This document shows positions 27,763 to 36,813 of a DNA stretch of 64,000 nt, in pieces. The notes beneath the pieces were generated by a model. It did no database searches and was not told the DNA's origin. It worked only from the letters and a program-made list of their open reading frames with translations. The stretch lies in contig JAZNQN010000065.1 of NCBI GenBank assembly GCA_045590195.1, positions 66,651 through 130,650 of the forward strand, given 5' to 3'. How positions within the stretch are numbered: the first letter of the stretch is position 1; the number at the start of each line of letters is the position of its first letter. Made by a program: the position numbers and the translations under genes. Origin of the DNA: JAZNQN01 sp045590195. GTDB lineage: Bacteria > Bacillota > Clostridia > UMGS1883 > UMGS1540.

Positions 27763-28284
27763 TTGAATTTACCAAACATTTTATCTCTTATCAGAATAGC
27801 TATGATTCCGGTTACCGCTATTTTATTTGCTAAAGATAATATTTTATTGGCAACGGTTGTTTTTATACTTGCTTGCCTTACTGATATTCTTGATGGCTAT
27901 ATTGCCAGAAAATACAATATGATTACCGATATCGGTAAAATTTTAGATCCGCTGGCTGATAAGGGAATGCAGATTACAATGCTTATTTCTATGGCATTTG
28001 CAGGCCTTATGCCATGGATTGTTGTTGCGGTTTTATTTATAAAAGAATTTATGATGTGCGTAGGCGGAGCCGTGTTATACAAATCGAAAACTGTTATTGC
28101 TGCAAACAGCTACGGAAAATTATCAACAGTAATTACTTCGAGTTGTGTTGTTTTAATTCTTTTGTTCCACGAAGTTTTTGCGCCTCAGATTATATTTGCA
28201 CTGCAATGGATTCCGCTTTTGTTTGCCCTTTATGCATTTATCAGATATTCGATGGTTTTTGCCGAGCTTAAAAAAGCTAAATAA
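27763..28284 (+). CDS. pgsA: CDP-diacylglycerol--glycerol-3-phosphate 3-phosphatidyltransferase
   Basis: Integral membrane enzyme that makes phosphatidylglycerol phosphate. It has 173 residues and about five membrane helices. The CDP-alcohol phosphotransferase signature is complete: D-G-x2-A-R-x8-G-x3-D-x3-D in the segment from DGYIARKYN to KILDPLADK. It starts with TTG at 27763 (upstream GGAGTGAGAG). It is followed 13 bases later by the DUF6062 gene. Confidence 0.94.
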   Translation: MNLPNILSLIRIAMIPVTAILFAKDNILLATVVFILACLTDILDGYIARKYNMITDIGKILDPLADKGMQITMLISMAFAGLMPWIVVAVLFIKEFMMCVGGAVLYKSKTVIAANSYGKLSTVITSSCVVLILLFHEVFAPQIIFALQWIPLLFALYAFIRYSMVFAELKKAK

Positions 28285-28297
28285 TTGGAGATTTAAA

Positions 28298-28984
28298 ATG
28301 AAAGAACATATTTATACTATTGCTCTTACCGATGCACTCGCGGAAAAATGCGAGTGCCCGCTTTGTATTATAGAGAAAAAACTTGATAGTGATACGGTTG
28401 ATTATTACACAGGGGCGGCTATGATGGAGCCTGATGTTCGCTGCGAAACAAACGCTAAAGGCTTTTGCCCTGTTCACTTTAGAAAAATGAAAGAAAATGA
28501 AAAAACTTTAAGTGTTGCTCTTGTTCTTCAGACAAGGCTTAAAGAAATTATTCCACTTCTTCAGCCTGAAGAAATTAAGAAAAAGCGATTATTTGCAAAA
28601 GAAGAAAAAAGCTATTTTGATGAGAAAATAAAAGAGTCGTTTTCGGGCTGTGCTGCCTGTGAAAGGGTTGCAAAGAAAATGGCCGACTGCGTTTCTAATT
28701 TTGTTTATCTTTTGTCTGAAGTGAAGGATTTTAAAGACGAGTATTTAGCCTCGAAAGGGCTCTGTATGAAACATTTTATCCAGGTTGCAGAGCTTGCAAA
28801 GGGCGAAGTTAAAAATGAGATTATTCTTCATCAGAAAAAAGAAATGGAAAGAATAGCCGCTGATATTGACAGGTTCGTTCTTAAATTTGATTACAGAAAT
28901 GCTGATATGCCATGGGAAAATGCAAAAGATGCTCCAGAAAGAGCCATATTTAAGTTAAGAGGTGAATATGATGGCAAGTTTTAA
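28298..28984 (+). CDS. DUF6062 family cysteine-rich protein
   Basis: Cytoplasmic protein of 228 residues in the DUF6062 family, function unknown. Two similar halves carry cysteine/histidine clusters: CPLCIIEKK and GFCPVHF in the first (about residues 20-65), CAACERV and GLCMKHF in the second (about 117-165), suggesting paired metal-binding sites. The start is ATG 28298 with a TTGGAG RBS. It lies between pgsA and a DUF624-type membrane gene and overlaps the latter by 14 bases. Confidence 0.8.
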   Translation: MKEHIYTIALTDALAEKCECPLCIIEKKLDSDTVDYYTGAAMMEPDVRCETNAKGFCPVHFRKMKENEKTLSVALVLQTRLKEIIPLLQPEEIKKKRLFAKEEKSYFDEKIKESFSGCAACERVAKKMADCVSNFVYLLSEVKDFKDEYLASKGLCMKHFIQVAELAKGEVKNEIILHQKKEMERIAADIDRFVLKFDYRNADMPWENAKDAPERAIFKLRGEYDGKF

Positions 28985-29798
28985 TGACAATGTTCCCGAA
29001 AGAGAAAAAAGATTACCTTTTAAATATTTAGATATATGTATTCACAAGTTCGGAGGATTAGTAGGGCTTAATCTTTTATATACTTTATGCTCCCTGCCTG
29101 TTATTGCAATTTATTTTTTGCTGGCTTCTCTTGTTGCAAGTAATTTTGTGCCACAAGGAGCAGAGTTTTACAGCGACGCTGTTACAACCCTTACAGTAAC
29201 AATTGCAGTATTTATGTTTATAAGCCTTGGTGGCGGCCCTGTTGCGCCGGGGTTTATGTATGTGCTCAGGAATTTTGTCCGCAGAGAACATGCCTTTATT
29301 TTGAGCGACTTTTTTGAAAACATTAAGAAGAATTTCAAACAGAGCATAGTTGTTTTTATAATTGACATTGTTTTGGTTTTAGTTTTATTTATCAATATCA
29401 ATGCAATTTTTAATATGCCGGAAATGTTTTTCGGTATGCATCAGCCATTTGCTTATGTTATGGTTTTGATAAGCGCTATATACATTGGTGCAAGAATTTA
29501 TATGTATCCTCTTATGGTTACTTTTAAGGCACCTGTTTTTACTATTATCAAAACCTCGTTTATGCTTTGTGCGCTGAGGCTGCCACAGACGATTTTAGTT
29601 GTTCTTTTGATGATTGGCGTATTTTCACTTATGGAGATGTTTCCGTTTATAATTTTTATACTTTTTGTATTTCCGCTATTTCTTGCATCGTTTATAAACC
29701 TTATTGGTATGGTTTATGGATATGATGTTATAAGCAAAAACATTGTAATGGAGGAAAAAGAGGAGAAAAAAGCTGAAAAACCATACAGAATAGATTAG
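28971..29798 (+). CDS. DUF624 (YesL-like) membrane protein
   Basis: Integral membrane protein of about 275 residues with roughly six predicted helices. It is YesL/DUF624-like, with the N-terminal LDICIHKFGGLVGLNLLYTL and the segment GGGPVAPGFMYVLRNFVRRE. The family often accompanies carbohydrate transporters, but here it overlaps a DUF6062 gene by 14 bases and no transporter is beside it. The start is ATG 28971, because AAGAGGTG lies 6 bases upstream; ATG 28968 and GTG 28962 are alternatives. The tail is charged (EEKEEKKAEK). Confidence 0.8.
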   Translation: MASFNDNVPEREKRLPFKYLDICIHKFGGLVGLNLLYTLCSLPVIAIYFLLASLVASNFVPQGAEFYSDAVTTLTVTIAVFMFISLGGGPVAPGFMYVLRNFVRREHAFILSDFFENIKKNFKQSIVVFIIDIVLVLVLFININAIFNMPEMFFGMHQPFAYVMVLISAIYIGARIYMYPLMVTFKAPVFTIIKTSFMLCALRLPQTILVVLLMIGVFSLMEMFPFIIFILFVFPLFLASFINLIGMVYGYDVISKNIVMEEKEEKKAEKPYRID

Positions 29799-29994
29799 AA
29801 TTGTGCACTTTCATCAATATGTAGTGTAATATTTGGTTAATTTGATACAAAATTTATGTTGCAATTTGAAAAAAAGTGTGTTACAATTTAATAGTACAAT
29901 GATAAGTACGCAAAACTTTTTTTCATTTTCCCTCCTTTTTGCAGACCGTTCCACCAAACGGTCTGTAAAATTTTTGGAGAAATATAAAAAAATC

Positions 29995-30024
29995 ACAGCA
30001 GAAACTTTTGTTTCTGCTGTTTTT
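29995..30024. terminator. Bidirectional terminator between DUF624 and deoR genes
   Basis: ACAGCAGAAAC (29995-30005), loop TTTT, GTTTCTGCTGT (30010-30020) then TTTT; an A-rich tract precedes it, so it can serve both converging genes. A second hairpin, CAGACCGTT/AACGGTCTG at 29942-29965, lies upstream with a weaker T-tract. Confidence 0.85.
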
Positions 30025-30026
30025 AG

Positions 30027-30779
30027 TTACAATATTTTTACTTGATTTTCCAAACAGTGAAATTTTTCGGGAAGGTATGTTTCAGTTATCAGGTAATCAA
30101 TATCCGAGAGAGAGCATTGCCGATATGCTGAACGAGTGCCGATTTTTTCGCTATCGCATAAAAACACCTTTTTAGAAGCATTTTTAAGCATTGAATTTCT
30201 GAGAACAACTTCCTCTCGGGTACAATCTGATATTATGCCGTCGTCCGAAAGGGATTTTGCTGAAAAGAATACCACATCGGCATAGGTGTTTTCAAATATG
30301 TGTTCAGCGTCACGTCCTATAAGGCAAGTGCGGTTATCCGGACTTAAAAAGCCGCCGGAGGAAATTGTTTTAATTTTACTGTTTGACAGGAGAGATATTA
30401 TTTCTATATTATTTGTTACAACGGTAACAGAACTTTGGTTAAATATTTCATTTGCAAGGTAGAATGAAGTTGATGATTGGTCGAGAAAAACAATGTTACC
30501 ATATTTTATGAGCTTGGCTGCTTTTTTTGCAATGATTTTCTTGGCGCTTATATTATGGTGGGTGCGCTTGTTAAAGTCGGTTACAGAGGAAAAATTGGTA
30601 ACAAGTTCAGCCCCTCCGTAAGATTTCTTTACTGCGCCTTTGTTTTCAAGAGAGGTTAAATCTCTTCTAATGCTTGACTGGCTGGCGAAAAGCAAGGAAC
30701 AAAGCTCTTTTACGGAGGCAAATCCGCCATTTTCTTTTAAAATATTTAGAATTTCTCTTTCGCGTTCATTTTTTAACAT
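30027..30779 (-). CDS. DeoR/GlpR family transcriptional regulator
   Basis: Repressor of 250 residues. The N-terminal DeoR HTH (residues 1-57) contains RREDL-type helices (SSIRRDLTSLENKGAVKKSYGGAEL). The C-terminal DeoRC effector domain (about 75-230) resembles a ribose-5-phosphate isomerase fold and usually senses a phosphorylated sugar. It is divergent from glycerol-1-phosphate dehydrogenase and probably controls it. The likely ligand is a sugar or polyol phosphate; which one is not visible. Confidence 0.9.
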   Translation of the reverse strand: MLKNEREREILNILKENGGFASVKELCSLLFASQSSIRRDLTSLENKGAVKKSYGGAELVTNFSSVTDFNKRTHHNISAKKIIAKKAAKLIKYGNIVFLDQSSTSFYLANEIFNQSSVTVVTNNIEIISLLSNSKIKTISSGGFLSPDNRTCLIGRDAEHIFENTYADVVFFSAKSLSDDGIISDCTREEVVLRNSMLKNASKKVFLCDSEKIGTRSAYRQCSLSDIDYLITETYLPEKFHCLENQVKIL

Positions 30780-30796
30780 AAATTTCTCCTGAAAAG

Positions 30797-30895
30797 TGAT
30801 TATTTTTGATTATTGTTCAGATGCAACTGCGAAATTTGCAGATTTTGACCGAAATTTAACAAAATATTGATTTTTGTTGACAAAAATATTATAAT
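30797..30895 (+). promoter_or_regulatory. Promoter of egsA and candidate DeoR operator
   Basis: TTGATT (30867-30872), 17 bases, TATAAT (30890-30895) form a promoter for the plus-strand genes. Upstream, the direct repeat TGATTATT occurs at 30797-30804 and 30808-30815, an 11-base period, and a related TTGATTTTTG overlaps the -35. DeoR-type repressors commonly bind direct repeats of TGATT type. The operator assignment is inference. Confidence 0.5.
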
Positions 30896-30939
30896 ACAAG
30901 TGAACGGAAATGTAAATATTTATTTTAAAGGAGTAAGTT

Positions 30940-32211
30940 ATGGATATAAATACTTTATTAAAGGGCGTAAAATGCAGTTGCGGCAGAACGCATACGTGTG
31001 ACATTGAAAGTGTATACATTGAAAACGGCGCAATTTCACGCCTTGGTAAGCTTTGCGAAAAATATAAAAAAGTTTTAATTGTAGCCGACGAAAATACTTT
31101 TTCTGCAGCAGGAGAAAAGGTTTTGGCGGCACTTTCTGATAAAGAAATAAACAAGGTTATTTTCAGCGGCAAAACCGTTTTAATTCCTGATGAGAGAGCA
31201 ATTGATACTGTTGAAAGTGAACTCGGAGATGCCGAAGTAATTATTGCGGTTGGCTCAGGGGTTATGCAGGATTTATGTAAATACGTTTCGTTTTTTAACA
31301 AGCTGCCTTATATGGTTGTTGCAACTGCGCCTTCTATGGATGGCTATGCATCTGACGGGGCGGCTATGATATTGAAAGGCATGAAAGAAACTGTTAAAGC
31401 GGGCCTGCCAAGGGCAATTGTTGCTGATACGGCCGTTTTGAAAGATGCACCTGCTGATATGATTAAAGCGGGATATGGCGATATTATAGGCAAGTATTCT
31501 TCACTTTGCGACTGGAAGCTTGCAAGCGCAGTTAACGGGGAATACTATTGCCAGTATATTTACGATATTACATTTGATATGGTTAAGAAAACACTTTCTC
31601 TTGCAGGTGGACTTCTCAAAAGAGAAGAAGAAAGCCTTAAGGCCTTGATGGAAGCGCTTGTAATTGTTGGTATACTAATTAGTTTTGCAACGTCATCACG
31701 CCCTGCATCGGGAAGTGAGCATCATCTTTCACACTTTTTTGAGATTGTTGGAATAGTAAAAGGAGAGCCTTATTTTTCACACGGAATAGATGTTGCGTAT
31801 TCTGCAGTTGTAACTGCAAAAATACGTGAGGAGCTTTTAAAAAGAGAGTTTCCGGCTGTTCAGTATACACCTGAAAGAAGTTTTTATGAAAATAAAATGT
31901 GTGAGGTTTATGGCAAGGTTGGAGAAGGCTGTATTGCCCTTCAGGACAAACTTGGTACATATAAGGCTGACAGAGTAAGCATTTACAAGGCAAAAGAAAA
32001 AGAAATCAGAGAAATTCTTGCTGAAATGCCGTCTTCAAAAGAAATTGAGGATATGCTTTCACTGGTTGAACTTGATGCAAATGAGCTTTACAGTTTTTAC
32101 GGCGAAGAAAAAGTGAATAATGCTATTTTGTATGCAAAAGATTTAAAAGACAGGTATACTGTTTTGTGGATGCAGTACGATTTGTTTGGGGGAGAATATG
32201 AGAACAGATAA
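30940..32211 (+). CDS. egsA: sn-glycerol-1-phosphate dehydrogenase (AraM/EgsA type)
   Basis: NAD(P)H- and metal-dependent reduction of dihydroxyacetone phosphate to glycerol-1-phosphate, the archaeal-type glycerol phosphate, also found in Bacillus as AraM. The 423 residues have the Rossmann-like GSGVMQDLCKY and ATAPSMDGYASDGAAM segments and metal-binding histidines in GSEHHLSHFFE and YFSHGIDVAYS. It has a strong AAAGGAG RBS. It overlaps the HAD phosphatase gene by 14 bases and is divergent from a DeoR regulator. Confidence 0.9.
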   Translation: MDINTLLKGVKCSCGRTHTCDIESVYIENGAISRLGKLCEKYKKVLIVADENTFSAAGEKVLAALSDKEINKVIFSGKTVLIPDERAIDTVESELGDAEVIIAVGSGVMQDLCKYVSFFNKLPYMVVATAPSMDGYASDGAAMILKGMKETVKAGLPRAIVADTAVLKDAPADMIKAGYGDIIGKYSSLCDWKLASAVNGEYYCQYIYDITFDMVKKTLSLAGGLLKREEESLKALMEALVIVGILISFATSSRPASGSEHHLSHFFEIVGIVKGEPYFSHGIDVAYSAVVTAKIREELLKREFPAVQYTPERSFYENKMCEVYGKVGEGCIALQDKLGTYKADRVSIYKAKEKEIREILAEMPSSKEIEDMLSLVELDANELYSFYGEEKVNNAILYAKDLKDRYTVLWMQYDLFGGEYENR

Positions 32212-32920
32212 AATTAAGGTTATTGCTATGGACCTTGACGGAACGTTAACCCAGCACAAGCAACCTCTTGAACCTAAAACAAGAGAAGCGCTTATTATGC
32301 TTTCTGAAAAATACAAGCTTTTAATGGTGGGGGCAGGGCAGGTTAAAAGAATTTTTAACCAAATGGAGCAGTTTCCTATTGATATAATTGGAAATTATGG
32401 CCTGCAGTATGGCGTATACAACAGCGAAACAGAGGATATAGACATTGTAAGAGATTTAGTTTACGATGTAGATAAGGAAAGCGTTGAAAAAAGAGTTTTG
32501 ATGCTCAGGGAAAAATATGGTTTTACGGAGTTTGCGGGAGAAAGCGTTGAGTATCATCCGTCGGGCTGTTTGACGTTTCCAATACTTGGAACGGCCGCAA
32601 AGCAGGAAGATAAATTAGCCTTTGACCCTGACAGGGCGAAGAGAAGAAAAATTTATGCAGATGTATGCAACACTTTTTCTGAATATACCGTATTTGTTGG
32701 AGGTTCATCTTCTTTTGATTTGGCACCTGACAAATACAACAAATTCCGTGCACTTGATATTTACTGCAAAGAAAACAATTTAATGCACGAAAATGTTGTT
32801 TATATAGGCGACGATTACGGAATGGGCGGAAATGACGAGTCGGTTTACAAATCTGATTTTCCGTACATAACAATTGATAATTATAAAGATTTTCCTGAAA
32901 AGGTAAAAGTTTTTCTGTAA
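32198..32920 (+). CDS. HAD-superfamily hydrolase (HAD-IIB like)
   Basis: Phosphatase of 240 residues. The catalytic DLDGTLT (Asp pair near residues 11-13) is followed by a C2-type cap with FPIDIIGNYGLQYGVY, and ends with the acidic motif YIGDDYGMGGNDESV. It resembles phosphomannomutase-like HAD proteins. The start is ATG 32198, preceded by GGGGGAG. Tight coupling to glycerol-1-phosphate dehydrogenase recalls the araL-araM pair of Bacillus and suggests action on G1P or a related sugar phosphate. This is inference. Confidence 0.85.
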   Translation: MRTDKIKVIAMDLDGTLTQHKQPLEPKTREALIMLSEKYKLLMVGAGQVKRIFNQMEQFPIDIIGNYGLQYGVYNSETEDIDIVRDLVYDVDKESVEKRVLMLREKYGFTEFAGESVEYHPSGCLTFPILGTAAKQEDKLAFDPDRAKRRKIYADVCNTFSEYTVFVGGSSSFDLAPDKYNKFRALDIYCKENNLMHENVVYIGDDYGMGGNDESVYKSDFPYITIDNYKDFPEKVKVFL

Positions 32921-32923
32921 GAA

Positions 32924-32950
32924 AAAGGGATGTGAACTTCACATCCCTTT
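32924..32950. terminator. Bidirectional terminator, HAD gene / rarA
   Basis: AAAGGGATGTGA (32924-32935) and TCACATCCCTTT (32939-32950) form a perfect 12-bp stem with loop ACT. It ends the plus-strand HAD gene and overlaps the rarA stop codon on the minus strand. Confidence 0.85.
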
Positions 32951-34204
32951 AATTTTATCCCAATATTCTTTTGCGGCTTTTTCGGTTTTATTATTGCCGT
33001 AGTTATAATATTTTTTATCTTTTATTTTATCAGGCAGATACTGTTGTTTTACATAGTGGTTTTCAAAGGCGTGGGGATATTTATATTCTATGCCTCTGCC
33101 CATTTTGGCAGCGCCGCTGTAGTGAGCATCTTTGAGGTGCCCTGGAATATCTCCACATTCGCTTTTTCTTACATCTTCAAGAGCTGTCCATATTGCTTCG
33201 GAAGCAGAGTTGGATTTAGGTGCAGTGGCAAGAAGTATTGTTGCCTCTGAAAGTGGAAGAACGGCTTCTGGAAAGCCTACCTGAAAAGCACTGTCAACGC
33301 AGGCTTTTACTATGGAAATTGCCGTCGGGTGGGCAAGACCTATATCCTCTGCGGCAATTACCACAAGACGGCGGCAGATAGAAATTAAATCGCCACCCTC
33401 GCAAAGCCTTGCAAGGTAATGAACTGCCGCATCAGGGTCGCTTCCGCGAATGGATTTTTGAAAGGCACTTAAAATATCATAGTGGCTGTCGCCATCACGG
33501 TCATAACGGAAGGCTTTTTTTGAAGTACAGCCTTCAACTGTTTCGGCAGTAATATTTATAACGCCGTCTTTATCGGCAAAGGTGCTCATATATGCAACCT
33601 CTAGTGTACTTACGGCTTTTCTTACATCGCCGCCTGTACAGGATGCGATAAACATTAAAACATCATCTGAAACGGAAATATTTACCCCATCGTTTTTTAA
33701 AATATCAACGCATCGCTGAAGGGCTTTAAATATCTCCTCGTCGGAAACTTCTTTAAATTCAAAAACAGTACAGCGCGACAAAATGGCATTGTAAATATAA
33801 AAGTACGGGTTTTCTGTTGTGCTGGCAATAAGAGTTATTTTTCCGTTTTCAATAAACTCCAGCAGCGACTGCTGTTGTTTTTTATTAAAGTTCTGAATTT
33901 CGTCGAGATAAAGCAAAACTCCGCCCATACCATCAAAGCCGTTAAGGTCGGATATAATTGCTTTTATATCTGAAACGGAGGCATTGGTTGCATTAAGTTT
34001 ATAAAGTTTTTTACCACAAGCCTTGGCGGCAATATTTGCAACAGTTGTTTTACCGGTTCCTGAAGGGCCGTAAAAAATCATATTTGGAATAGTTCCGCCT
34101 TCGATAATTTTTCTCAAAATACCAGTTTCGGACAACAGGTGCTGTTGTCCGAAAACTTCTGATAAGCTTTGAGGCCTTATTCTGTCTGCCAGAGGTTTGT
34201 TCAT
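32939..34204 (-). CDS. rarA: Replication-associated recombination protein RarA/MgsA
   Basis: AAA+ ATPase related to clamp-loader subunits that acts at stalled forks. The 421 residues begin with PLADRIRPQSLSEVFGQQH and have Walker A GPSGTGKTT (near residue 46), Walker B LYLDEIQNFNKKQQ, sensor 1 STTENPYF, and the C-terminal tetramerisation domain with PHAFENHYVKQQYLP. It follows glyA by 9 bases on the minus strand. Confidence 0.94.
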   Translation of the reverse strand: MNKPLADRIRPQSLSEVFGQQHLLSETGILRKIIEGGTIPNMIFYGPSGTGKTTVANIAAKACGKKLYKLNATNASVSDIKAIISDLNGFDGMGGVLLYLDEIQNFNKKQQQSLLEFIENGKITLIASTTENPYFYIYNAILSRCTVFEFKEVSDEEIFKALQRCVDILKNDGVNISVSDDVLMFIASCTGGDVRKAVSTLEVAYMSTFADKDGVINITAETVEGCTSKKAFRYDRDGDSHYDILSAFQKSIRGSDPDAAVHYLARLCEGGDLISICRRLVVIAAEDIGLAHPTAISIVKACVDSAFQVGFPEAVLPLSEATILLATAPKSNSASEAIWTALEDVRKSECGDIPGHLKDAHYSGAAKMGRGIEYKYPHAFENHYVKQQYLPDKIKDKKYYNYGNNKTEKAAKEYWDKIKGM

Positions 34205-34213
34205 AAGCTCACC

Positions 34214-35461
34214 TTATTCGTATAAAGGATATTTTTCGCAGAGTGCTTTTACGCCTGCGCGAATTTCGTCTGCTTTGTTTTCAAAATCAAAAATTGCCAT
34301 TGCAATAAGTTTTGCAATTGTTTCCATATCTTCTTCTTTCATACCGCGGCTAGTTACTGCAGGAGTACCAATTCTGATACCGCTTGTAATAAACGGGCTT
34401 CTGGTATCAAATGGAATTGCGTTTTTATTACATGTAATATTAACTTCGTCGAGAAGAGCTTCAACTTCTTTACCTGTTTTGCCTGTTTCGGTAAGGTCAA
34501 CAAGCATAAGGTGGTTATCTGTTCCGCCTGAAACAATTTTAAGGCCTTCTTTAACGAATGCCTTTGAAAGAGCAGCGGCATTTTTAACAATCTGTTTCTG
34601 ATATTCTTTGAATTCATCAGAAAGAGCTTCTTTAAAGCATACAGCTTTTGCAGCGATAATGTGCATAAGAGGACCGCCCTGAATACCTGGGAAAATAGCC
34701 TTGTCTACAGCTTTGGCGTGTTCCTCTTTACAAAGGATAAGACCGCCACGTGGGCCGCGAAGTGTTTTATGAGTTGTTGTTGTAACGAAATCGGCATAAG
34801 GCACGGGATTTGGATGAAGGCCTGCTGCAACCAAACCTGCAATGTGAGCCATATCTACGAGAAGATATGCGCCAACTTCTTTTGCAATTTCAGAAAATTT
34901 TGCAAAATCAATTGTTCTTGAATATGCGCTTGCACCTGCAAGAATAAGTTTTGGTTTATTTTCAATAGCAAGACGGCGGATTTCATCGTAATCGATTTTA
35001 CCGTCGGCCTCTGAAACGCCGTAAGGAACAATATTAAAATATTTACCTGACATATTTACGGGGCTGCCATGGCTTAAGTGACCGCCGTGTGCTAAATTCA
35101 TACTAAGTACTGTATCGCCCGGGTTCAATACTGCAAAAAATACTGCCATATTAGCCTGAGCACCTGAGTGGGGCTGAACGTTTGCGTGGTCAGCACCGAA
35201 AATTTTACAAGCTCTTTCTCTTGCCAAATCTTCTACAACGTCAACAAATTCGCATCCGCCGTAGTATCTTTTGCCCGGATATCCTTCTGCATATTTATTA
35301 GTAAGTGGAGTTCCCATAGCCTCCATAACTGCAGGGCTTACAAAGTTTTCTGAAGCAATAAGCTCAATTTTGTTTTTCTGACGTGAAGCTTCGTTTTCAA
35401 TGGCAACTGCAAGCTCACTGTCAAATTTTTTGATTTCATCAATGTGTAACAAAATATTCAT
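34214..35461 (-). CDS. glyA: Serine hydroxymethyltransferase
   Basis: PLP enzyme that interconverts serine and glycine with tetrahydrofolate and supplies one-carbon units. The 415 residues carry the PLP-lysine motif [13 protein letters not shown] (near residue 227), [11 protein letters not shown] and [11 protein letters not shown]. It is divergent from nth, with about 90 bases between starts. No folate or glycine riboswitch was recognised there. Confidence 0.97.
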   Translation of the reverse strand: MNILLHIDEIKKFDSELAVAIENEASRQKNKIELIASENFVSPAVMEAMGTPLTNKYAEGYPGKRYYGGCEFVDVVEDLARERACKIFGADHANVQPHSGAQANMAVFFAVLNPGDTVLSMNLAHGGHLSHGSPVNMSGKYFNIVPYGVSEADGKIDYDEIRRLAIENKPKLILAGASAYSRTIDFAKFSEIAKEVGAYLLVDMAHIAGLVAAGLHPNPVPYADFVTTTTHKTLRGPRGGLILCKEEHAKAVDKAIFPGIQGGPLMHIIAAKAVCFKEALSDEFKEYQKQIVKNAAALSKAFVKEGLKIVSGGTDNHLMLVDLTETGKTGKEVEALLDEVNITCNKNAIPFDTRSPFITSGIRIGTPAVTSRGMKEEDMETIAKLIAMAIFDFENKADEIRAGVKALCEKYPLYE

Positions 35462-35552
35462 CCTCTCTGAAACAATATATATACCATTATATCTCTTTTT
35501 CTTTACTTTTTCAATAGTTTTTGATAAAATAAAGTTGTCAGGAGGTTGTTTT

Positions 35553-36179
35553 ATGACAAATAAAGAAAAATATTTGAAAATCCAGGAGATTTTTGACGAT
35601 ATTTACAGCGATGCCGACTGCTCGCTTGATTATGAAAACCCTTTTCATTTGCTTGTTGCCGTACAGCTTGCGGCGCAGTGTACCGATGCAAGGGTTAATA
35701 TGGTTACTCCTCATCTTTTTGAAATTTTGCCCGATGTAAAAGCTTTTGCCGAGGCGGAAACTAAGGTTATTGAAGAACTTATAAAATCCACCGGGTTTTA
35801 CCATAACAAAGCTAAAAATTTAAAGGCGTGTGCGCAAAAGCTGATTTCTGATTTCGGGGGAGAAGTACCCGATAATATGGAAGATTTATTAAGTCTTCCC
35901 GGAGTTGGAAGAAAAACTGCCAACCTAATTATGGGCGATGTTTTTGGCAAGGGTGGAGTTGTTGTTGATACCCACTGTAAGAGAATTACAAAAAAGATAG
36001 GCTTTACAAAACACGACGACCCTACAAAGGTTGAATTTGACCTTGTGAAAATAATTCCGAAAGAAAACCAGTCGCGTTTTTGCCATCAGATAGTGTGGCA
36101 CGGGAGAGAAATTTGTATTGCAAGAAGACCTAAATGTGATATATGCCCAATAAAAGAATACTGCAGGAGTTTTAAATAA
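35553..36179 (+). CDS. nth: Endonuclease III
   Basis: DNA glycosylase/AP lyase for oxidised pyrimidines, 208 residues. The helix-hairpin-helix [10 protein letters not shown] contains the catalytic Lys, VVDTHCKR the catalytic Asp, and the C-terminal [4Fe-4S] site is C-x6-C-x2-C-x5-C ([17 protein letters not shown]). The start is ATG 35553 with CAGGAGG upstream; a longer frame to 35400 overlaps glyA and is not family-like. Confidence 0.96.
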   Translation: MTNKEKYLKIQEIFDDIYSDADCSLDYENPFHLLVAVQLAAQCTDARVNMVTPHLFEILPDVKAFAEAETKVIEELIKSTGFYHNKAKNLKACAQKLISDFGGEVPDNMEDLLSLPGVGRKTANLIMGDVFGKGGVVVDTHCKRITKKIGFTKHDDPTKVEFDLVKIIPKENQSRFCHQIVWHGREICIARRPKCDICPIKEYCRSFK

Positions 36180-36195
36180 ACTCCTGCAGTTTTTT
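36160..36195 (+). terminator. Terminator overlapping the nth stop
   Basis: ACTGCAGGAGTTT (36160-36172), loop TAAAT, AAACTCCTGCAGT (36178-36190), then TTTTT. The 13-bp stem encloses the nth stop codon. Confidence 0.9.
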
Positions 36196-36222
36196 GTTAA
36201 TATAGTTATTGGAATTTTTAGG

Positions 36223-36762
36223 TTACAATTCGTATACGGCTCTGCTACCGCCAACAAATTTTGGTCTTGTTTTTGCAAAGGTTGTATGAGCGTGGCCAAC
36301 AGAATTTACTGAAAGGCGGAGCGGAACGGCAACATGTTTAAGATGCATTCCGATAAATGTATCGCCAATATCTATGCCGGCGTGGCCTTTTACAAACTCT
36401 ACTACCACCGCATCTTTAAACATTTTATAGGCCGAAGTTCCGGCAGAGCCGCCTGCCTTTGGCTGAGGAATAACAGAAACTATTTCAAAGCCATATTTTA
36501 AAGCGGCTTCTCTTTCAATTACAACGGCACGGTTTAAATGCTCGCAGCAGCCAACTGCAAGGTATACGCCACTGCCTTCAAGGGCACGAAGTGCACCGCC
36601 TATAACCGCATCGCCCATTTCGAAAACAGAGCCTTTTCCAATTGTGTTTCCGGCGATTTCGCTTGTGGAACAACCCATAACCAAAATCTCGCCACTTTTT
36701 ATTTCTGAAGCTTTTAAAAGCTCGCTTACAGCACTAAAAACTTCGTTTTCTATATTATTCAT
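36223..36762 (-). CDS. TIGR01440/DUF436 family protein (YwlG-like)
   Basis: Protein of 179 residues in the YwlG family, function unknown. Characteristic segments are LVMGCSTSEIAGNTIGKGS, CCEHLNRAVVIERE and GHAGIDIGDTFIGMHLKHVAVP. The start is ATG 36762, placed by AAGGAGA 6 bases upstream rather than a longer frame to 36798. It is in line with the SPOCS-LysM gene. In Bacillus ywlG lies beside glyA; here glyA is about 0.8 kb away, past nth. Confidence 0.88.
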   Translation of the reverse strand: MNNIENEVFSAVSELLKASEIKSGEILVMGCSTSEIAGNTIGKGSVFEMGDAVIGGALRALEGSGVYLAVGCCEHLNRAVVIEREAALKYGFEIVSVIPQPKAGGSAGTSAYKMFKDAVVVEFVKGHAGIDIGDTFIGMHLKHVAVPLRLSVNSVGHAHTTFAKTRPKFVGGSRAVYEL

Positions 36763-36813
36763 TGCAAATCTCCTTAAAGTTTTTCTTAATTTTATCATTG
36801 TGTAAAAAACTTG

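Noticed and set aside
35461..35552. Glycine or folate riboswitch between glyA and nth
   Set aside because: The gap is only about 90 bases and shows no recognisable aptamer core.
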